DNA from: Methylosinus sporium
GTDB taxonomy: Bacteria; Pseudomonadota; Alphaproteobacteria; Rhizobiales; Beijerinckiaceae
NCBI RefSeq assembly: GCF_003113265.1
Contig: NZ_PUIV01000035.1
Span: forward strand, 1 to 38,136
DNA length: 38,136 nucleotides
Direction of reading: 5' to 3'
A program made the position numbers and the translations under genes. The notes under the pieces were generated by a model. That model saw nothing but the letters and a program-made list of their open reading frames with translations, made no database searches and was not told where the DNA came from. Of this stretch, positions 15,001-19,791 are shown piece by piece. Numbering within the stretch: the stretch's first letter is position 1; each line of letters starts with the position of its first letter.

Positions 15001-16739
15001 GTCGCGACATCGGAGGTCGCGAGCGAAATCTTGCCGGCTTTGCGTCCATGCGCCGTATCGGCCTCTGCGAGCAATTGTGCATCGGGTCCGAGTGCGATGC
15101 GGGCGCCGCCGGCGAGGCTCGTCGTGCCGTCGGCGTTGGTCTTCTGACGCCCGAAGAGAATCTCGCCGGCGTTGCCGCCCGCGAGCTCCGTCGAGACGAT
15201 CGCGGAGCTCGCGACATTGCGCAGCGTCATCGTCACGGAGCCGCCGCCGCTCGGCGCGAAGGTCAGCATGTCGCCGACGCTGTATCCCGCACCCGCGGAG
15301 CTGAGCCGCGCCGTCGCCACGCCGTCCGCATCGACGACAATGGTGGCCTCGGCGCCCGCTCCGGCGCCGCCGGTCGCCGCCACATGCGCATAGCTCGCGC
15401 CGGCGGTCCAGGAGCCGCTGGAGCCGGTCTGATCGGCGACCGTGCCGACATAGATCGTGTCGGCCTGCAGCGTCAGCGCGCCGCCGTGCAGCGAAATATC
15501 GCCCGAGACGCTGACGACGCTCTTATGCGTCAGATGATTGTCGCCGGGCAGCAGGCCGCCCTCGTCGAACGGATCATAGCCCGAGAGCAGCGTATTCACC
15601 GACAGCGCCGCATGAAACGTGCTGTCGAGCGAGGCGATGTCGACGCTGTCTGACCCCGAGCCGCCCCGCACGGTAAGGGAATGCGTCGGCGCGCTGAAGG
15701 TCTGGCTCTCGAACTTACCGTTCAGGCTTTCGAGCGTCATGACGCCATCGACGGCGGTTCCCGCATCGTTCAGCCGCGCCTGCACGCCGCCGGAATTTCC
15801 GGCGAGCGACCCGAGATCGAAAGAGAGATCGGCCACGACGCCGCTGATCGTGACCGGCTCGAGACCGCGATAGGCGACGAGGCCGCGGTCGAACGCGATG
15901 ATCCCGCTGTCGGCGCCGGTCGCCGTCGAGACGAGGCTCTGCGCGACGCCGACATCGAGGACCAGCGTGTCGAAGCCGCCCGCGCCGCCATCCACCGCGC
16001 CGGCGAGACTGCCGCTCGTCGAGAAGGTGAAAGTGTCGCTGTTGTCCGCAGCGCCGATGAGATTGGCGAAGCCGCTGAAGACGAAGGCGCCGACGGAGCC
16101 GGATCCCGCGCCCTCGACTCGCCAGTCGGCGTCCGTCGCCGCGCCGATCAGCGTATCCGCGCCGCCGCCGACGAAATTTTGGACTCCGTCGAAGCTCACA
16201 TTCGCCGGGCCGCTGATCGCGCCGGAGCCGTCCTCGCGCAGCGTCCAGGTGGCCGCCTCGGCGGAGCCCCAAATCAGCGTGTCGGCCCCCTCGCCGCCAG
16301 CGAAGGTGAAATTGGGCAGCTCCCGGCCGGCGAAGGACGCCGCATCGATGGTGAGCGTGTCCGCGCCGGCGCCGCCGGCGATCGAGACGCGCTGGAGACC
16401 CGCGAGATCCGCGCTGGCGAGAACCGCCGAATTGCCACGGTCCACGACCTCGACCCGGGGAGCGGCGGCGACGCCGGCGGGGTCGACGAGCTGGATGACG
16501 ACGTCATGAGCCTGCTGCTGTGGAGCGGCGGCCGCCAAATTCACGGCGAGCACGTCCGCATTCAGCAGAACGCGCGGCTCCAGAGTGTCGAACACGACTT
16601 TCGGGCGTTGTGACGCCACAGGAACGAGAGCCGTCGAATTCTCGAGCTCAAATCGTCCGTCTGCGATCCTCTGCGGCTTGAAAAGCCTCAGGAAAGACAG
16701 GCGTCGCCCGCGATTTTGAAACGACTCCGCCGTAGACAT
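1..16739 (-). CDS. Giant beta-strand-repeat surface/secreted protein (LEPR-XLL type, adhesin/leukotoxin-like), C-terminus beyond window
   Basis: One minus-strand frame runs from an ATG at 16739 to the left edge, at least 5,579 codons. I read most of it and met no stop. An in-frame ATG at 16790, directly after an in-frame stop, is an alternative start adding 17 residues; neither has a strong ribosome site. Residues 53-62 read LEPRVLLNAD, the LEPR-XLL motif found near the N-terminus of giant exported proteins. Residues about 855-1410 hold repeated modules with HGFxxGDxVxY and IGGLxxGxxYxV cores; single copies recur near residues 2820 and 3400. Most of the rest is Ala/Gly/Val/Ser/Thr-rich beta-repeat sequence of filamentous-adhesin or LktA-like style. 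RTX-like stretches (GAGADAITL, GDGNDTFTL, GGGGDDLIE) lie about residues 4700-5100. The visible end is Gly-rich. A role in adhesion, biofilm or toxicity, probably by type I export, is inferred; no exporter is in the window. Confidence 0.9.
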   Translation of the reverse strand, partial: MSTAESFQNRGRRLSFLRLFKPQRIADGRFELENSTALVPVASQRPKVVFDTLEPRVLLNADVLAVNLAAAAPQQQAHDVVIQLVDPAGVAAAPRVEVVDRGNSAVLASADLAGLQRVSIAGGAGADTLTIDAASFAGRELPNFTFAGGEGADTLIWGSAEAATWTLREDGSGAISGPANVSFDGVQNFVGGGADTLIGAATDADWRVEGAGSGSVGAFVFSGFANLIGAADNSDTFTFSTSGSLAGAVDGGAGGFDTLVLDVGVAQSLVSTATGADSGIIAFDRGLVAYRGLEPVTISGVVADLSFDLGSLAGNSGGVQARLNDAGTAVDGVMTLESLNGKFESQTFSAPTHSLTVRGGSGSDSVDIASLDSTFHAALSVNTLLSGYDPFDEGGLLPGDNHLTHKSVVSVSGDISLHGGALTLQADTIYVGTVADQTGSSGSWTAGASYAHVAATGGAGAGAEATIVVDADGVATARLSSAGAGYSVGDMLTFAPSGGGSVTMTLRNVASSAIVSTELAGGNAGEILFGRQKTNADGTTSLAGGARIALGPDAQLLAEADTAHGRKAGKISLATSDVATRLVIWPGDFTAKDAAIDIQGATLRGGSFKVNATAKDVNLNSDAPASAAGFTGSLTSLLGQIPGVVLSAATGIDLSVILRGADAKINVDDATIIAEGTVDIKAETKVDTQVFAIASALGSGGLAKYTGLEFAGGYGLAQSDVEANIGGSTTIDASGSITITAKGSTATKTVARASSNIVGTVDPNASSIAIAIAHTDLTALATVGVDAAITSHSGNVNVIANGATKTTPDASTISAIDGRAGVGVALAFEFGTVKASLDGTIKAAGTAASESEDTKTFDPVGGVDPSTDIITLPKHGFANGQAVVYTPYLVNTSVAGSTVLAVQGQQSDAVGGLEKGKTYYVIVVDQDHIQLSKEPSIDLDPSSVDPTATQTLNAVKAKLFDIDAIDPSADAIHIAAHGFETGDQVSYDAGGATAITGLADKAVYTVDRVDDASFRLKDSSGNVVQIAQGSALGTQSFTRASDNKKAEVTLARVDANGRIHVKNHGFAIGTPVDVTYDSLSEDDVPLGGVQAAHQYKLVATDADTFELRDAQTNARITLTDPGSAATHAFAYIGAVKSFDPSTAVDGSLDTIAIANHGFKSGDAVIYAVDPTKSTTLSRAFELDAIDATAKTIHIAGHGFSSGDQVTYDAGGSTPIGGLTSGAVYMVQKVSDDLFQLKDTNGVLVSVAQGAALGAHSFVNAATQTTASVTLARIDTTTNRIYLQSHGFVATAADPLLVDYASLETLGAHAVGGLQSGHQYKLVVVDADSFELRDATTGALVTLADPGAASMHVIAEDRVYQASQGNVHDLTAGDREIRGLTAGEQYYVVKVDDNHIRLVEDASEVSAVKPIDLTSDGKGADHALAASTNTIGIGVQAILDSQTRGKAKPEVGGKFNPTKYKDILSKPDIALATIFGQASATSGKKTVTDPNTGKDVTKDITNDGLSAGGAIAVNVVINDVEATIGKNATAAKPTTLQTDHNVEALATSTQRTQLISQSDVSKSKTKSTTAVAVDLSFAVGVYLNDANAIIAGNTIIDAGETVKVASSLSYPFLINPLDLVLGIPQDIVTRGVSGLTDLLDGTFGVSSKFMNTWVMARAKAQDTQATSVSGSIAVNVYIDHSTAVVQSGARINQSPPSAGYNPAATQSVTVMADVMMQFAEMAGIGKWSLSESPFGKAKFENKKAGELLRGGDVVDVFGRSGSKAIGGSILVDDIENTVYARIEGDAKVGIGASGALTIHATEDIFRLAIAQSGGKTDDGGQFAFAGNGLALRQRSDVEAGLVATASFGPTVTGGGGVDIAATTGGTEVEIAGTIIVAGKGSNGLGMSALVNDVERKVFAFIGADPSKGGDPNATPVGAVSMNVGDTSLSATTTGVVVGVVGTATVLTGPQGAPQNLGSSANDPLDGISLPALFEEAPKPKSGYGVAGSAGINFIRDTDLAYINARGALSVGTLSLTADNTQTIVAIVGGVAVSVNAGTGLGGGTTIGGAFAFNQLTADTEAFIADDVSGAPDANGLVIASHAAALATRDEISLKATRGGTLASFSAAVSANTNEQGDAFAGSVSVNRIVDTTKATIDGAKVSANGNAALTARDEAQLIAIGGGASYTAGAKGVGASLGFNQLSANTIAGVLGEKRRSALTLGGDLSILAIDDQTLWAFAVSLGIATGGGVDSKAVAFTLGINIISTDEKIFGRDNSAPILATIQNADVIASGVSLEAKDNSVIYAVAGALGVGSQGQAYGVGLGWNQIALQVRATVDNSSITAGAGGISLIAHSTQDGPISVAGKIAAAAVGGSKGNGATVGASLSVNGVYNTIEAVVSNSSTLRTTAGAGGSVSVRASDESTINALTGGVAISSSGSAVGAAISANYIANQVTAKVDGSTIDSNGDAIIDAEETAAIHSLTLGGAGGDNVSFASSLSINVIDNTVTAAVVGATSNLSARNNLRVTADDTANIVAIAGGLAAGGDVGVGLAATNVTILDTTKAYVDGAATLSAGGAGAAFTDVGGQSRRGLSIEANAGESVVIIGVGGAFAGDGAGAGALTLTYIDVSALAFEDAPSVTPAAGAGLHSDHDVDIVSHGHLSLVGVAGAIAGSEVGIGAGADAGYVKRRLEAYIGAGATAKGGDNVIVNAQGDMTVTSVSAAVAGASTGAGGLTTGVSVLDLAGKAHIDAGAVVRSDGNVLVSAEDDTTLDQVSGNIAAAGTGAGGIAAGVGYVKKTTEAYIAAGASVTALAKSGKSGIVADTGEFGAPPATANAQQQGVYKDFATSAVDYGADAMHVAGHGFSTGQEVIYTGQSLALGGLQTGGHYYVIRIDDNHFALAANKADALNGHRIDLVDTGVAATARHVVQTLNSTGVPSISNKNFNDPTLANNRDRKPLVATQSGVIIVAVSVNDLTSAGVGVAIAGEGSGALAGSVSVHEIDTLAHIGQGARINADEDTGAGAGQNVLVAAGRAYNGLAIGGGLAGSGGFSVAPAFAAPVLKGATEAFVQGATTGNAHDTIVNAAGDVAVVSHAVTDVLSIAAGIAASGEVALAGSAAVVVIDTSTIASISGRVRVSAVGDVLVAAKDDTTTYAIGGAVGVGIGSGGGAGAVDVTSIEKTTMATIDDHAIVDAYANSASFISDAPDGTYSSNGGFSQKTARGVAVLAATSEKIVSVGASLGAGAYAGIAGSVTVELVDSDTLAMIGDGAQINQNTAATAANSQSVIVAATNKLDLLNFAGGLGASLGAGVGASVDVGVLRNDTQALIGAASVRAKGDTDVFALSRWIVNANAISAGAGLVGLGGGIVVYSVGGNFTDSYSTSGGSSSALSGDNSTVLSFVESTVGTLSGRMQTSDASSATFDPAQKVNSAADTIDLGADRGLKTGDAVVYDAGGGNAIKGLKDGEVYFVIIDSAHPQLVNLAASYEDAQAGHAIDIDAAGASGSAHNLAAGNAQIANMARSASTANTPAGRVNSATKATSGVTSGTTAGILQYADIATGNLDVISRQALDLTARAGGVAGGAAALGVGLGVVSIDADSTAFIAPQTTITGLDPAAGVLTVSANLDSNAHVLGFAGAVSGFVSLGGAVSLIDDNSSARAMLGATPGASHDDSSTIEASSLVDATIVTGFRDVSVKSIANVNHFLADGAWSVAGVAGLGAAVGKLTIAGTSQAIVGRFTQIGSNAAQIVGDVTIDAQRTVTVNPLDANQPMGIAIGGGIIGAAAGATLITVNGAVAARIGDDAAVYAGGEVDVHGTSTTTANNLEIDGGAIGGIAVGVVIAQAKFAPIMAVGVGKRAVIRSCAMDVKAMQTTSVKLRGYAAGGGIASGQGLDIELEIDPTMTVAIDDGADIAATQSASVQSVTSTTSFATGDAGNYGGATVIEGGATSTLKNANSVSVGAGAHIAAGTSLTVLADSTNYAKADGDGGAGAIVSVIGATSTVNASDATTTTIGGNAQLAAGGDLSVESRTSSTGKSAPHASAGGLGADTRVTGNLTYGGATKTDIGASTLTAGGKLDVLARVTTLDLKIDAVAESSALGANSEAHATLSRPESAPGSSSPTSDALVDLHSGASVNGGGAVNVKARHESVTSLASADATTNGLGASTNSYAKNDFDVTTRVVAESGGDIHTRALTVEAYGSPNVSGFVDASSHGALIDTGDEHPSETVAYQRTIDFNADVFLSGPPAPELVIDAAGNIVKKQGIGTVTLQNGVFIVPDIVNTSTAAGTATFSIPSWGQDPTPAGYDTTPGEDSIKGAPKITFLTAFDHVLIQNASNFDVRIGLINPLAATPNFAQNVVVDVTYKKDFLPVTTADPGHTAVTISNTSTAARTKVTLNDAILDALGPVSISTANGDIVANANGRIEATTLSLSVPDGAIGSTASPIRTVSTRLDALARDGIFVSETGDLALGSARSTGGVVSLAATGSILDADVGVAVNVSAPTLILNAGGGSIGAKADALRIDADRAANSFTASTEGDVVAADVAGGVGVATVASTSGDILLSTHDSNAIGEDIIFGAASFMSATTGAVSLAAGDNIVMAVGAMLNAAETATLTGDAGDADSGVGALIDLEGVIAAAAVSVVGGVDRDTIVIRGVAANAPATVASGGAEDVILVGSRASATTNASGEPTGTSNVGGNLATIVGTLTVTGASDGLAALDLDNSGFAQGVTGTVSDSEIAGFGMTGEVVYSDLRSLALHLGAGADTATVRSTAAATVTSLFLGDGADSVIVSGADATVNSVAGALILDGGAGGDTLLVDDNGDTVANVGVIGGANGNRIYGFGMGGADQTAVDPNVGVTYGDFATVTVKAGSGADAMTIAASSTDTIVDAGAGADAITLGPNLANIGGHVLARGGGDAGDAFSVSPTIDSNLTLDAVSATRGRITAVGMAQPVEFEGVDATTIALSGATTNNVTINGSATPIVVDANGAVDKIFVHGAGRPTTINLGAGLDEAIVYGTSAPLLVTGAGDFAKLTVDLSGTPAATTTGVIRDGAVVGEGIASGLTVGDVTFRSLAEVDAKLGDGNDTFTLDVHAAILPATVLGVFGGGGDDLIEARSVGAARTIVDGQSGKDTLQVEVSAQPIANQFTSFDKTVEQLIIDNSANATTPIAWTLLDTDLQAATLPSGSPVSVISTAGADLTRILGGKTGTDTLDVVSTTTANVNVMIDNNRITLQSGLVVVTQPDPANDFDTYRNYDKVLNFDGLNQGDVAYASNGFRLSTSNALGLIRSDAISPAAQARANDDALTLAAAKADGTPNGDGFTLYSLELANTAPSGTAVVVLSGHTIGGQTVTAELSLAAGAGFQRFDTSLASFYGLDRVTLTAKDASTPFGSILVDNIVAVDDLPNAAATVAPATVPTYTISSDFSIDTTVYSGAWVWINSGKITVDYNNGGAAVDDIIDFGNGGWWYVGDVRSGFSITPDASASGSNSGLISVNFAGDLSLPAGRKVSAAGANALSFNVANNVQLADNVTFDLSAHDQTAGAGGGAAGGSGGAGSRAVGGYGGGGGSNGSLPSEFTFQGTTSAGQGVGGPYGTGDNHGGSGGYGSPSYY
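6596..6628. repeat. Perfect 13-bp inverted repeat inside the giant gene
   Basis: The arm CGACAGTGCTCTC (6596-6608) and its exact reverse complement (6616-6628) flank a 7-nt loop. It lies within coding sequence; the minus-strand protein reads STVLSFVESTV there. A perfect stem of this length stands out in the repeat region. There is no T-run, so a standard terminator is unlikely. Confidence 0.7.
12540..13865 (-). repeat. Two tandem ~660-bp intragenic repeats (HGF-x-GD modules)
   Basis: Inside the giant gene, a unit beginning near 13863 (protein FDIDAIDPSADAIHIAAHGF) is followed about 660 bp later by a second unit beginning near 13203 (FELDAIDATAKTIHIAGHGF). Both continue in the same order: a GDQVxYDAGG stretch, a GAVY or KAVYTV stretch, an LKDxxG stretch, a VTLARxD stretch, a second HGF, then YKLVxxDADxFELRDA. 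They are diverged but alignable along their length. Shorter related modules lie at about 14177-13915, 8300-8060 and 6545-6370. Likely a repeating structural domain that spread by duplication. Confidence 0.75.
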
Positions 16740-16786
16740 CAGCCAACCCCACAAAAATATCGGGTACAGCTTAGCTCCACTTTGCG

Positions 16787-17002
16787 TCATTCATGTTGCA
16801 GCTGTTCGACAGCCGCCGACAGCGCGCTCGGCGCGTCGAGATTTTGCGCCGAGGAGGCGCCCCGAGCCATTGTGACGACGGCCTTATCTTCGGACCGTAG
16901 CGCAGCGTGACCCACAATCTTGCATACTCTCTCGCGGAACTCGCCCTGGCGGCGCGCCTCGAACGAAATGACCCCCGGAGAGGCTGAGACGGCGCCGTTC
17001 AT
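16787..17002 (-). CDS. Possible 71-aa hypothetical protein downstream of the sensor kinase
   Basis: An ATG lies 1 nt beyond the kinase stop codon (TAG-A-ATG), and the frame runs 71 codons to a TGA at 16787. The peptide starts MNGAVSASPG and ends AAVEQLQHE, with one Cys and no membrane segment or domain I recognise. The position fits a third, translationally coupled gene of the two-component operon, but the frame may be chance in this GC-rich sequence. Its end overlaps the alternative upstream start of the giant protein by a few bases. If it is not a gene, 16740-17003 is a non-coding leader for the giant gene. Confidence 0.25.
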   Translation of the reverse strand: MNGAVSASPGVISFEARRQGEFRERVCKIVGHAALRSEDKAVVTMARGASSAQNLDAPSALSAAVEQLQHE

Positions 17003-17003
17003 T

Positions 17004-18371
17004 CTAGCGCGCTTTCGGCAAAGACAGGCGGAAGGTCGCGCCGCCGCCCGGCGTGTCCTCGACCCAGATACGCCCCTGGAGCTTGTCCATCAGCTCGCGC
17101 GCTATGGCGAGGCCGAGCCCGGAACCGGGCGTCGTCTCGCTCTTGCGCCAAAACGGCTCGAAAATCGCATCACGATCTTCGAGCGCGACGCCTTCTCCGT
17201 GATCGATCACGCTGACGATCGCATCGGCGTCCACAGTCAAAATCACGGCGCCGTCGCGCGGTTCGGCGCGCAGCGCATTGTCGAGAAGATTGGCGACGAC
17301 GGATTCGATCGCGCGTCGATTTCCGCGAACGATCACCGGAGTATCGCTCGCCTCGAACTCGATGAAGCGGTCGCAATCCATGGCCAGCGGCAGCATGTTG
17401 GTGACGATTTCGCGCGTCGCCTCGCAAAGATCGACCTGCTGCTCGAGAGAAACCTGGCCTTCCGCGACCCGCGCGGCGATCAGCATCTGCTCGACGATGG
17501 AGCGCAGCCGGCCGGCGTCGACCAGAAGCGCGTTGTTGAGCGCGGTTTCCCGCGCATTCTCGAGCCTCGCGCGCATGATCGCGAGCGGCGTGCGCAGCTC
17601 ATGCGCGGCATTGGCTGTGAAGAGACGCTGTCGCGCGACCCCCGCCGCGAGACGCGAGAGCGCCTCGTTGACGGCGTCGACCAGCGGCATGATCTCGATC
17701 GGAACCGCAGTCGTCGCGAGGCGCGGTCCCAGCGAGTCCATGTCGATCTGCGCCGCCTCGCTCACCGTCGCGCGCAGAGGCTTCAATCCCTGTCGCACGG
17801 CGATCCAGGCCGCGGCGGTCGAGGTCACTAGAGCGGCGGCGACATAGCTCCAGACCCATTCGAAATTGGCCACCGACTGGAGCAGCACGTCGATCGGGCG
17901 CACTTGCAGGCAGTAATGCGCCAGATGCATCTTGCCGTAGCGCGTCCATCGCGTCTCCATGAAGCCGAGCGCCGGCGAGCGCGGATCGCCGGGCAGAACG
18001 AAATGCGCATGTTCCGAGCTGATGTCGATGATTTTCGCGAGCGGCGCGACGAGCTCGGGCGACGAGCCAGAAATGGGAGTACCGGTGGCGAAATCGAAAG
18101 CGGCGAATTTGAATCGCGGATTGCGCCGCATTTCTTCGGCGAGCTTCGGCTCCGGATCGATTCTGACGACCCCATCCGCATCGCGCACGAGCGACGACTG
18201 GATCAACATATTGGCGCGAAAGCTCGCCAGCTCGTCGAAGGACATCGAATATTGACCGATCTCCAGCACGCCGAGAATGATCGGAACCGCCCAGCCGACG
18301 AGATAGGCGACGAGCTGCGAGAGAAGGAGATAGCCGACCGAGCGACGAACGAGCGAAGGCGGCGGCGTCAC
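17004..18371 (-). CDS. Two-component sensor histidine kinase
   Basis: The 455-aa protein is an inner-membrane sensor kinase that should phosphorylate the adjacent regulator. A first membrane segment lies at about residues 11-35, a periplasmic sensor region follows, and a second segment lies at about 172-192. A HAMP-like linker precedes the dimerisation helix with H257 (AHELRTP), the phosphorylation site. The ATP-binding domain shows the N box (NLLDNALRA, N365), the G1 box (DHGEG, 390-394) and the G2 box (GSGLGLA, about 416-422). The layout matches EnvZ/QseC/PmrB-type kinases. The GTG start overlaps the regulator stop as GTGA, so the two are translationally coupled. The signal is unknown. Neighbours suggest control of either the giant surface protein or the metal-uptake genes; this is inferred from position only. 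Confidence 0.93.
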   Translation of the reverse strand: MTPPPSLVRRSVGYLLLSQLVAYLVGWAVPIILGVLEIGQYSMSFDELASFRANMLIQSSLVRDADGVVRIDPEPKLAEEMRRNPRFKFAAFDFATGTPISGSSPELVAPLAKIIDISSEHAHFVLPGDPRSPALGFMETRWTRYGKMHLAHYCLQVRPIDVLLQSVANFEWVWSYVAAALVTSTAAAWIAVRQGLKPLRATVSEAAQIDMDSLGPRLATTAVPIEIMPLVDAVNEALSRLAAGVARQRLFTANAAHELRTPLAIMRARLENARETALNNALLVDAGRLRSIVEQMLIAARVAEGQVSLEQQVDLCEATREIVTNMLPLAMDCDRFIEFEASDTPVIVRGNRRAIESVVANLLDNALRAEPRDGAVILTVDADAIVSVIDHGEGVALEDRDAIFEPFWRKSETTPGSGLGLAIARELMDKLQGRIWVEDTPGGGATFRLSLPKAR

Positions 18372-19063
18372 GAATCATCCTCTGCGTCGCTGCGCGACTC
18401 CTTGATGCGATAGCCGAGCGAGCGCGCCGACCGGATTTCGACGCCCGCATCGAGCTCGGCGAGGCGAGCGCGAAGCCGCGAGACCAGCGAGGTGAGCGCA
18501 TGTTCCTGCACCTCCATTCCGCGGCCGTAGAGCTGCGCATAGAGCGCCTCGCGCGAGACGATGCGATTGGCGCTCCTGACCAGCGCCTCGAGCAGCAGCA
18601 GCTCTTGGCGCGTCAGCAGCGTCTCCTCGCCGCGGATGGCGACGATGCGCTGATCGAGATCGAAGGACAGCGCCCCGATCTCGACCGGACGCAGAGCGGT
18701 TCTCCCCTGGCCGCGGAGCTGGACGCGAATGCGCGCGACCAGCTCGTCGAGGTTGAACGGCTTGGTGAGATAATCATCGGCTCCCGCCTCCAATCCGTCG
18801 ATGCGCGCATCGACAGCGTCGAGCGCCGTCAGCATCATGATGCGGATATCCGGCTGCTTCTCGCGAATGCGCGGGATGATCGCGATGGCGTCGCCGTCGG
18901 GCAGGCGCCGATCCAGCAGCGCGATCGAATAGAGGCAGTCGTCGAGCGCCTGTATCGCGCCCTCGATCGTGCCGACATGATCGACCCCATAACCGGCGCG
19001 CTCGACCTTCGACGCCACTTCCCGCGCCAAGGGCGCATGATCCTCCACCAGCAAGATACGCAA
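18368..19063 (-). CDS. OmpR/PhoB-family response regulator
   Basis: This is a DNA-binding response regulator with an N-terminal receiver domain and a C-terminal winged helix. Taking a TTG start at 19063, preceded by GGGGAG 8 nt upstream, the protein is 231 aa and begins MRILLVED, the usual start of the family. An ATG at 19117 would add 18 residues (MRSDGAGCTAG...) that do not fit the fold. Acidic residues E7/D8, the phospho-acceptor D51 (ALLDRRLPDG), T79 and K101 (TKPF) are all in place. The C-terminal domain contains LTRQELLLLEALV and ends near SLGYRI, as in OmpR-type effectors. It is the first gene of an operon with the kinase. Targets are unknown. Confidence 0.93.
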   Translation of the reverse strand: MRILLVEDHAPLAREVASKVERAGYGVDHVGTIEGAIQALDDCLYSIALLDRRLPDGDAIAIIPRIREKQPDIRIMMLTALDAVDARIDGLEAGADDYLTKPFNLDELVARIRVQLRGQGRTALRPVEIGALSFDLDQRIVAIRGEETLLTRQELLLLEALVRSANRIVSREALYAQLYGRGMEVQEHALTSLVSRLRARLAELDAGVEIRSARSLGYRIKESRSDAEDDS

Positions 19064-19301
19064 CGACGCCACTCCCCGAACGAACCCGGCCGTGCATCCG
19101 GCCCCGTCGCTCCTCAAACTGGCCGAAATCGAGGATCGAAACTGTGGCTTTTATACAACAAATAGAGCGCCTTGTGGCCTTTTTTTCAACTTATGAGGTT
19201 TCCGCGACTTTCGCCGCTTAGGGTCGAATGGCCGAGTGTCGCTTCGACGAAACCAATGGAGCGTCCGCTCGGCGATTCGATGTTCGTGATGCGGAAGGTT
19301 C
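19064..19301. promoter_or_regulatory. Divergent promoter region between the two-component operon and the receptor operon
   Basis: This 238-bp gap separates genes transcribed outward in both directions, so it should hold both promoters. Its middle (about 19140-19200) is clearly more AT-rich than the surroundings. On the minus strand a TTGAAA-like element near 19175 and TATAAA near 19150 are candidate promoter parts. I cannot fix either promoter with confidence, and I see no clear Fur-like dyad. Confidence 0.35.
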
Positions 19302-19715
19302 ATGAAGGCCGAGCGGAATAGAGCTTTGCATCACGTCCCTGTGTGGCGAATGCTCGCGCTCGGCCTCGTCGCGCTGTTTCTCGCCCTGCCGCCGATCATC
19401 GCCATCGGCGCCGACGTCCGCGCGCATGCCGGAGCAGATGGCGGGATCGCGATCGCCCTGGGCAAGGCCTGCAAAGTCGACAATGACAATGGCCGCGCGT
19501 CCGGGCGTCAGGATCATTCGCAGTCCTGCCGCTTATGCCTCGGCCTCTCCTGCGCCGGCGATGGATTGCTTCCAGACGTCGGCGCCGGCGCGCCGGTCTC
19601 GATCGGAGCGCAGAGTTCCCACGTCGCAGGACGGATTTCACGCATCGTCACCGCCCTCGGCGCGAGTGGCTGGGGCAGCTCCTGGACAGCGCAGGCGCCT
19701 CCCGCGTTCGGCTGA
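19302..19715 (+). CDS. DUF2946-like small membrane-anchored Cys protein
   Basis: The 137-aa protein starts at an ATG preceded by GGAAGG. A hydrophobic segment at about residues 17-36 is a signal anchor or signal peptide. After it come one Cys (ACKVDND) and the cluster DHSQSCRLCLGLSCAG, which resembles the His/Cys stretch of the DUF2946 family. Those small proteins are often found beside TonB-dependent receptors and are suspected of metal handling, though their role is not established. The receptor begins 76 nt downstream on the same strand, so the two are probably co-transcribed. The family call rests on the N-terminal anchor, the His/Cys motif and context only. Confidence 0.6.
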   Translation: MKAERNRALHHVPVWRMLALGLVALFLALPPIIAIGADVRAHAGADGGIAIALGKACKVDNDNGRASGRQDHSQSCRLCLGLSCAGDGLLPDVGAGAPVSIGAQSSHVAGRISRIVTALGASGWGSSWTAQAPPAFG

Positions 19716-19791
19716 TTCGTCACGCCGCCTCGCGGCGGTCCGCGTCTCGTCCCGAACAGAGCGGCAAACAACCGCTTTCCAGGAGATTTTC

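Noticed and set aside
801-15653. Several very long plus-strand open frames (up to about 1,300 codons) opposite the giant gene.
   Set aside because: They are in exact codon register with the minus-strand gene and consist of Arg/Asp/Ala/Gly-rich low-information sequence, as expected when a strongly codon-biased gene is read antisense. They have no domains.
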